Of a stretch of DNA of 64,000 nt, positions 60,297 to 64,000 are shown piece after piece (position 1 is the first letter of the stretch; the number at the start of each line of letters is the position of its first letter). A model generated the notes under the pieces. That model ran no database searches and had not been told where the DNA came from. It saw nothing but the letters and a program-made list of their open reading frames with translations. The position numbers and the translations under genes are program-made. The stretch is from Aurantibacter_A sp965215845 (GTDB lineage: Bacteria > Bacteroidota > Bacteroidia > Flavobacteriales > Flavobacteriaceae): contig CBDCEL010000004.1 of NCBI GenBank assembly GCA_965215845.1, positions 1,364,001 through 1,428,000 on the forward strand, given 5' to 3'.

Positions 60297-61142
60297 ATGC
60301 GAATCGCACAAACGGTTGCCGAACTCTGGAAGCATCTCTCTGACCTAAGGCCGAAGGATAGTCTCGGACTGGTTCCGACCATGGGAGCTTTGCACGACGG
60401 ACATGCTTCGTTGGTTCAAAAGGCAGTAGACGAAAACGATCGGGCCGTCGTCAGTGTTTTTGTGAATCCTACGCAATTCAATAATTCAGAGGATCTTGAA
60501 AAGTATCCGAGGACCTTGGATGCCGACATTGCACTTCTTGAAGAAATATCGAAAGATGTGGTTGTATTTGCCCCTAGCACCGAAGAGGTTTATCCTGAGG
60601 GGCAAAGTTCTGAATCCTTTGATTTTGACGGTCTCGAAAATGTGATGGAAGGCTCCTTTCGCGAAGGGCACTTTAACGGTGTTGGTACGGTTGTCGAAAA
60701 ATTGTTACGCTTGGTAAAACCCGACAAGGCCTACTTCGGTGAAAAAGACTTTCAGCAGTTGCAGATTATCAGAAAGCTGGTCGAACAAAAGAACATTCCG
60801 GTAACCATTATAGGCTGCCCAATTGTCAGGGAAGCGAACGGACTTGCACGAAGTTCTCGAAATGAAAGACTCTCAAAGGCATTGAGAAGGGAGGCTTCTT
60901 TCATTTTTACGACATTGAAGGCTGTCAAAAAGAAGTTTGGCACAAAAAGTGCCAAGAAAGTACTGAAGTGGGCCAAAAAGCAATTTAAAGAACATCCTGA
61001 TTTAAAACTGGAGTATATCACAATTGCAGAGAGCAAAACATTAAGGCCGATCGAAAAGAAGCGACCAAACACAAAATACCGGGCCTTCATCGCCGTTTAT
61101 GCCGGTGAGGTAAGGCTCATAGATAATATCGCATTGAATTAA
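60297..61142 (+). CDS. panC: Pantothenate synthetase
   Basis: 281 residues from the ATG at 60297 (product MRIAQTVAELWKH); the frame continues back to 60246 but the promoter box lies inside that stretch. VPTMGALHDGHASLV carries the HDGH nucleotide-binding motif, and VFVNPTQFNNSEDLEKYPRT and GEKDFQQLQIIRKLV are typical. It joins pantoate and beta-alanine. It is followed by panD 13 bases later, so both steps are in one operon. Confidence 0.97.
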   Translation: MRIAQTVAELWKHLSDLRPKDSLGLVPTMGALHDGHASLVQKAVDENDRAVVSVFVNPTQFNNSEDLEKYPRTLDADIALLEEISKDVVVFAPSTEEVYPEGQSSESFDFDGLENVMEGSFREGHFNGVGTVVEKLLRLVKPDKAYFGEKDFQQLQIIRKLVEQKNIPVTIIGCPIVREANGLARSSRNERLSKALRREASFIFTTLKAVKKKFGTKSAKKVLKWAKKQFKEHPDLKLEYITIAESKTLRPIEKKRPNTKYRAFIAVYAGEVRLIDNIALN

Positions 61143-61155
61143 TTAGTTTTGTACC

Positions 61156-61506
61156 ATGCAGATAGAAGTTGTAAAATCTAAAATTCACCGTGTCAAGGTA
61201 ACAGGGGCCGATTTGAATTATATCGGCAGTATCACGATCGACGAAGACTTGATGGATGCCGCGAACATCGTACAAGGTGAAAAAGTGCAAATCGTGAACA
61301 ATAATAATGGTGCACGATTAGAGACCTATGCAATTCCTGGACCACGTGGTAGTGGAGAACTCACCTTGAACGGTGCAGCAGCACGAAAGGTGGCCGTGGG
61401 CGATATCTTGATATTGATTACCTATGCCCGAATGGATTTTGAGGATGCCAAAAAATTCAATCCGGCGCTTGTATTCCCCAATGAGGAAACCAACCTTTTG
61501 GAATAA
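61156..61506 (+). CDS. panD: Aspartate 1-decarboxylase precursor
   Basis: 116 residues. The self-cleavage site Gly24-Ser25 in YIGSITID gives the pyruvoyl group on the new N-terminal Ser25. The pattern KIHRVKVTGADLNY and NNNNGARLETY is typical. It makes beta-alanine for panC. Confidence 0.97.
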   Translation: MQIEVVKSKIHRVKVTGADLNYIGSITIDEDLMDAANIVQGEKVQIVNNNNGARLETYAIPGPRGSGELTLNGAAARKVAVGDILILITYARMDFEDAKKFNPALVFPNEETNLLE

Positions 61507-61508
61507 CA

Positions 61509-62474
61509 TTGAACCAGAAACTGAAAAAGACATTAAAAACAATACTCCCAATTGCATTGGGAGTATTTTTGGTTTGGTACTGGTACAATTCCACGTCGCC
61601 CTCCGACAGGGAACAAATATTCTATTATATCAAAAAGGCCGACCTGTTTTGGGTCGGAATGTCCGTACTTTTGGGAATTTTGGGTCATGTTTCAAGAGCC
61701 ATCCGCTGGAATTATTTATTGGCGCCCCTCGGATATCGACCAAGTCTCCGCAATAATATTTTGATTATTCTAATGGCCTATTTTGCCAATCTGGGCATTC
61801 CCCGTACTGGTGAAATATTACGCGCCACCGCCCTGACCACCTATGAGAACGTTCCTTTTGAGAAAGGCATCGGCACCATCATCACCGAAAGAGTGGTCGA
61901 TGTTATGATGCTACTGGCCATAATCGCCATCACATTTTTTTTACATACCGATATTATTCTTGGATACCTTCAGGAAATTGGATTGCCAATAAACCAAATT
62001 CTAATTCTTTTGGGTGGCGCAATTCTGGCCTTCGCTATATTTACCTTTATCGTTCGAAAATCAAACCATAGATTCGCGTTGAAAATAAAATCCTTTGTCA
62101 ACGGGCTTCTAGAAGGCATTCTGAGTATATTCAAAATGAAAAACAAATGGCCCTTCATCTTTCATACACTTTTTATCTGGGCGTGCTATGTGGGTATGCT
62201 TTGGGTCATAAAATTCACCGTTCAAGAAACGATACCGTTGTCGCTTGGTGAACTCATGGTTGCCTTTGTCGCGGGGGCACTGGCCATGATGTTCACCAAT
62301 GGCGGAATCGGCCTTTATCCCATCGCGGTGAGCAAAGCATTGGCCATTTTTGGCATAAGCAAGGTATCTGGCGATGCTTTTGGGTGGATTATGTGGATAT
62401 CGCAGACGCTGATGATCGTGGTTTTTGGCGCAATATCTTTTCTTATTTTACCGTTATTGAACCGAAACCGCTAG
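61509..62474 (+). CDS. YbhN/UPF0104 flippase-like membrane protein
   Basis: 321 residues with a TTG start at 61509, two bases after the panD stop (product MNQKLKKTLKTILP). Eight or so hydrophobic helices and the family blocks RAIRWNYLLAPLG and NLGIPRTGEILRATAL identify the lysylphosphatidylglycerol-synthase membrane-domain family. It probably moves lipids or lipid-linked sugars across the inner membrane. Co-transcribed with panC and panD; linkage to pantothenate is positional. Confidence 0.87.
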   Translation: MNQKLKKTLKTILPIALGVFLVWYWYNSTSPSDREQIFYYIKKADLFWVGMSVLLGILGHVSRAIRWNYLLAPLGYRPSLRNNILIILMAYFANLGIPRTGEILRATALTTYENVPFEKGIGTIITERVVDVMMLLAIIAITFFLHTDIILGYLQEIGLPINQILILLGGAILAFAIFTFIVRKSNHRFALKIKSFVNGLLEGILSIFKMKNKWPFIFHTLFIWACYVGMLWVIKFTVQETIPLSLGELMVAFVAGALAMMFTNGGIGLYPIAVSKALAIFGISKVSGDAFGWIMWISQTLMIVVFGAISFLILPLLNRNR

Positions 62475-62500
62475 CCAAATCGCTAGACAAAAACCATCAC

Positions 62501-63643
62501 ATGCGAAGTTTTACAATTCTGTTCGCTCTTTTTCTGTGCCTAACGGCAAACGCCCAGGTTAAAGTAGAAATCTTCGAGTCTTTCAAATTACAGGAAAGGC
62601 GAGACGTGAAATACTATTTTCCCGAAGATTATGACGAGGAAAAAAAATATCCTTTGATCGTTGTGTTGGACGGGGAGTATCTCTTTGATCAGGTCGTAGC
62701 CAACTCAAAGTTTTATAGCAAATTCCACGGAATGCCAGAGAGCATTGTTGTCGGCATCGAGCAGAGCGAGAACGAAATTCGACTGGATGATTGTGCTTTT
62801 GAGCCTGATAGCGGACTGCCTACTGAAAAAGGAAAGCAATTTTTCGAATTCTTGGGCATGGAAATCATTCCCTATCTCGATTTGAACTACAGTACGGCAC
62901 CCTTTAAGATGATCGTGGGCTATGACATCACGGCAAACTTCATGAATTATTGGCTCTTCAAGGAAAACTCGTTGTTCAATGCCTACGTTAATATAAGCCC
63001 GGATCTGGCACCGGAAATGGAGAACCGTGTTCCTGCAAGATTAGGGGCCTTTGACAAGCAGATTTTTTATAACCTAATTGTAGAGAGCGAAAGGAGTAAA
63101 AATACGGATCGAATCAAACAAATGAACCAAGCCATTAAGGCCATCGATAAAGAATCGTTGCATTATTATTTTGACGAATACTCCGGAGCAGACCATATTT
63201 CAATTGCGACCTACGGAATCGGTAAGGCCTTTGATAACATCTTCGGAATGTTCAAGCCAATCAGCCCTAAAGAGTACAAAACCAAAATGTTGACCTCTGA
63301 GGAACCGGTTTTCGATTATTTGACAAACAAATATAAGACCATTGAGGACTTATTCGGCTTTAAAAGGGAAGTCAATCTTAATGACCTCATGGCCGTCTAC
63401 GCCGGTATTCGTAAAAAGGAAGACTTCGATTCATTGAAACCGCTATCGGACCTCTGCAAAAGGGAATTCCCCGCCAGTATGCTCGGCTTCTACTTCGAGG
63501 GCGAATACTACGAGCAAATGGGCGAGCCCAAAAAAGCACTTCGCACCTTTGAAAAAGCTTTTGGTATGGAAGAGATCGACTTCTTGACCAAAGAGATGGC
63601 CTTGGAAAAAATCGATGCGCTCAAGGCTGATTTTGGGTATTAG
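62501..63643 (+). CDS. Esterase-fold secreted protein lacking catalytic serine
   Basis: 380 residues from the ATG at 62501, the start of a signal peptide (MRSFTILFALFLCLTANA, then Gln); the open frame upstream overlaps the previous gene. Residues 20-265 are an alpha/beta hydrolase of the putative-esterase (enterochelin-esterase/esterase D-like) type (YPLIVVLDGEYLF, SIVVGIEQSENEIR). The nucleophile elbow, normally GHSxGG, reads GYDITA, so the serine is Asp142; the C-terminal His (ADHIS) remains. Helical TPR-like repeats end the protein. A binding rather than hydrolytic role is inferred. It lies 26 bases after the flippase-like gene. Confidence 0.82.
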   Translation: MRSFTILFALFLCLTANAQVKVEIFESFKLQERRDVKYYFPEDYDEEKKYPLIVVLDGEYLFDQVVANSKFYSKFHGMPESIVVGIEQSENEIRLDDCAFEPDSGLPTEKGKQFFEFLGMEIIPYLDLNYSTAPFKMIVGYDITANFMNYWLFKENSLFNAYVNISPDLAPEMENRVPARLGAFDKQIFYNLIVESERSKNTDRIKQMNQAIKAIDKESLHYYFDEYSGADHISIATYGIGKAFDNIFGMFKPISPKEYKTKMLTSEEPVFDYLTNKYKTIEDLFGFKREVNLNDLMAVYAGIRKKEDFDSLKPLSDLCKREFPASMLGFYFEGEYYEQMGEPKKALRTFEKAFGMEEIDFLTKEMALEKIDALKADFGY

Positions 63644-63729
63644 AGCTCTTTTTTGAATTACTTAAAACGAAAAATCAAATCGTTTTCTAACTTCTTGCTA
63701 CCTTTAGCCAAAACCCGATTATTAGGTTT

Positions 63730-64000
63730 ATGGCCAAAACCAAAACTGCTTTTTTCTGCCAAAATTGCGGTACCCAATATGCCAAATGGGTAGGGCAGTG
63801 TACTGCCTGTAAAGAATGGAACACGGTCGTTGAGGAGGTCGTTCAAAAGGCCGAAAAATCAAGCTGGAAAACCAATGGGTCTCTTACAAAAAAGGCGGCC
63901 AAACCACTTCGCATCAATGAAATCACTACAGATAGGGAATTACGGCTAGACACTTTTGACCTTGAGTTCAATCGGGTTCTCGGTGGTGGGCTTGTTCCTG
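63730..64000 (+). CDS. radA: DNA repair protein RadA, N-terminal part
   Basis: The frame runs off the window end after 90 codons. The N-terminal C4 zinc finger is Cys10, Cys13, Cys24 and Cys27 (FCQNCGTQYAKWVGQCTACK), followed by FDLEFNRVLGGGLVP at the entry to the RecA-like ATPase domain, whose Walker A lies beyond the window. RadA is a branch-migration helicase in recombination. A box TACCTTTA at 63699-63706 resembles the -7 element. Confidence 0.94.
   Translation, partial: MAKTKTAFFCQNCGTQYAKWVGQCTACKEWNTVVEEVVQKAEKSSWKTNGSLTKKAAKPLRINEITTDRELRLDTFDLEFNRVLGGGLVP

Overview
The window looks like chromosome of a gliding-type member of the Bacteroidota, family Flavobacteriaceae. The evidence is the mutY-ssb-gldE-gldD block, bL21/bL27 with a long bL21 tail, DUF4270 and DUF4301 proteins, TonB-dependent receptors, and -7 boxes of the Bacteroidota type TAnnTTTG in front of many genes. 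Composition is even. I see no rRNA, tRNA, CRISPR array, insertion sequence or prophage.

Layout. 1-1.4 kb: the 5' part of a TonB-dependent receptor behind a TPP riboswitch (minus strand). 1.4-5.2 kb: a hybrid histidine kinase and an NtrC-type response regulator, overlapping tail to tail. 5.6-6.8 kb: two paralogous secreted PepSY-like proteins. 7-10.7 kb: a tight operon of PPTase, YkoF-like thiamine/HMP-binding protein, PnuC-type transporter, NadR-like kinase and DUF4301. 10.8-13.9 kb: ahcY and a protein with five exact 150-bp repeats. 14-15.4 kb: rplU, rpmA and a DUF4199 gene. 15.6-21 kb: an M16 protease pair, a GIN-domain protein and two small paralogous envelope proteins. 21.2-27.2 kb: a membrane-bound AraC-type regulator and, behind a pair of direct repeats, an operon with a DJ-1/PfpI lipoprotein, two beta-lactamase-fold proteins lacking the catalytic serine, and an NTF2-like protein. 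27.2-30.7 kb: mutY-ssb-gldE-gldD. 30.7-33.1 kb: an inverted-repeat element, HU, a 30-residue basic protein and rng. 33.2-39 kb: a glycosidase-like lipoprotein, an unknown membrane protein, recX, a barrel-like protein and a JmjC-type cupin. 39.2-46.5 kb: biotin genes (bioF, bioD, bioA, a ketosynthase, bioB) interrupted by an opposing glycosyltransferase gene. 46.6-50.8 kb: an M61 peptidase, an acetyltransferase, atpC and atpD. 51-60.2 kb: a TonB receptor with an SGNH lipoprotein, glmS, a DUF4270 lipoprotein and a short glycogen-synthase-like gene. 60.3-64 kb: panC, panD, a YbhN-like flippase, a degenerate esterase and the start of radA.

How the genes work together. Much of the window is cofactor supply: thiamine uptake (the riboswitch receptor and perhaps the PnuC/YkoF cassette), biotin synthesis, pantothenate (panC, panD) and its use (PPTase), and the methyl cycle (ahcY). 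The rest is largely envelope biology: gliding lipoproteins, secreted peptidases, TonB uptake and several extracytoplasmic hydrolase-fold proteins whose catalytic residues are gone. The least explained parts are the degenerate beta-lactamase-fold operon with its likely operator and membrane regulator, and the 150-bp repeat protein. Protein names rest on motif recognition by eye; no database search was run.
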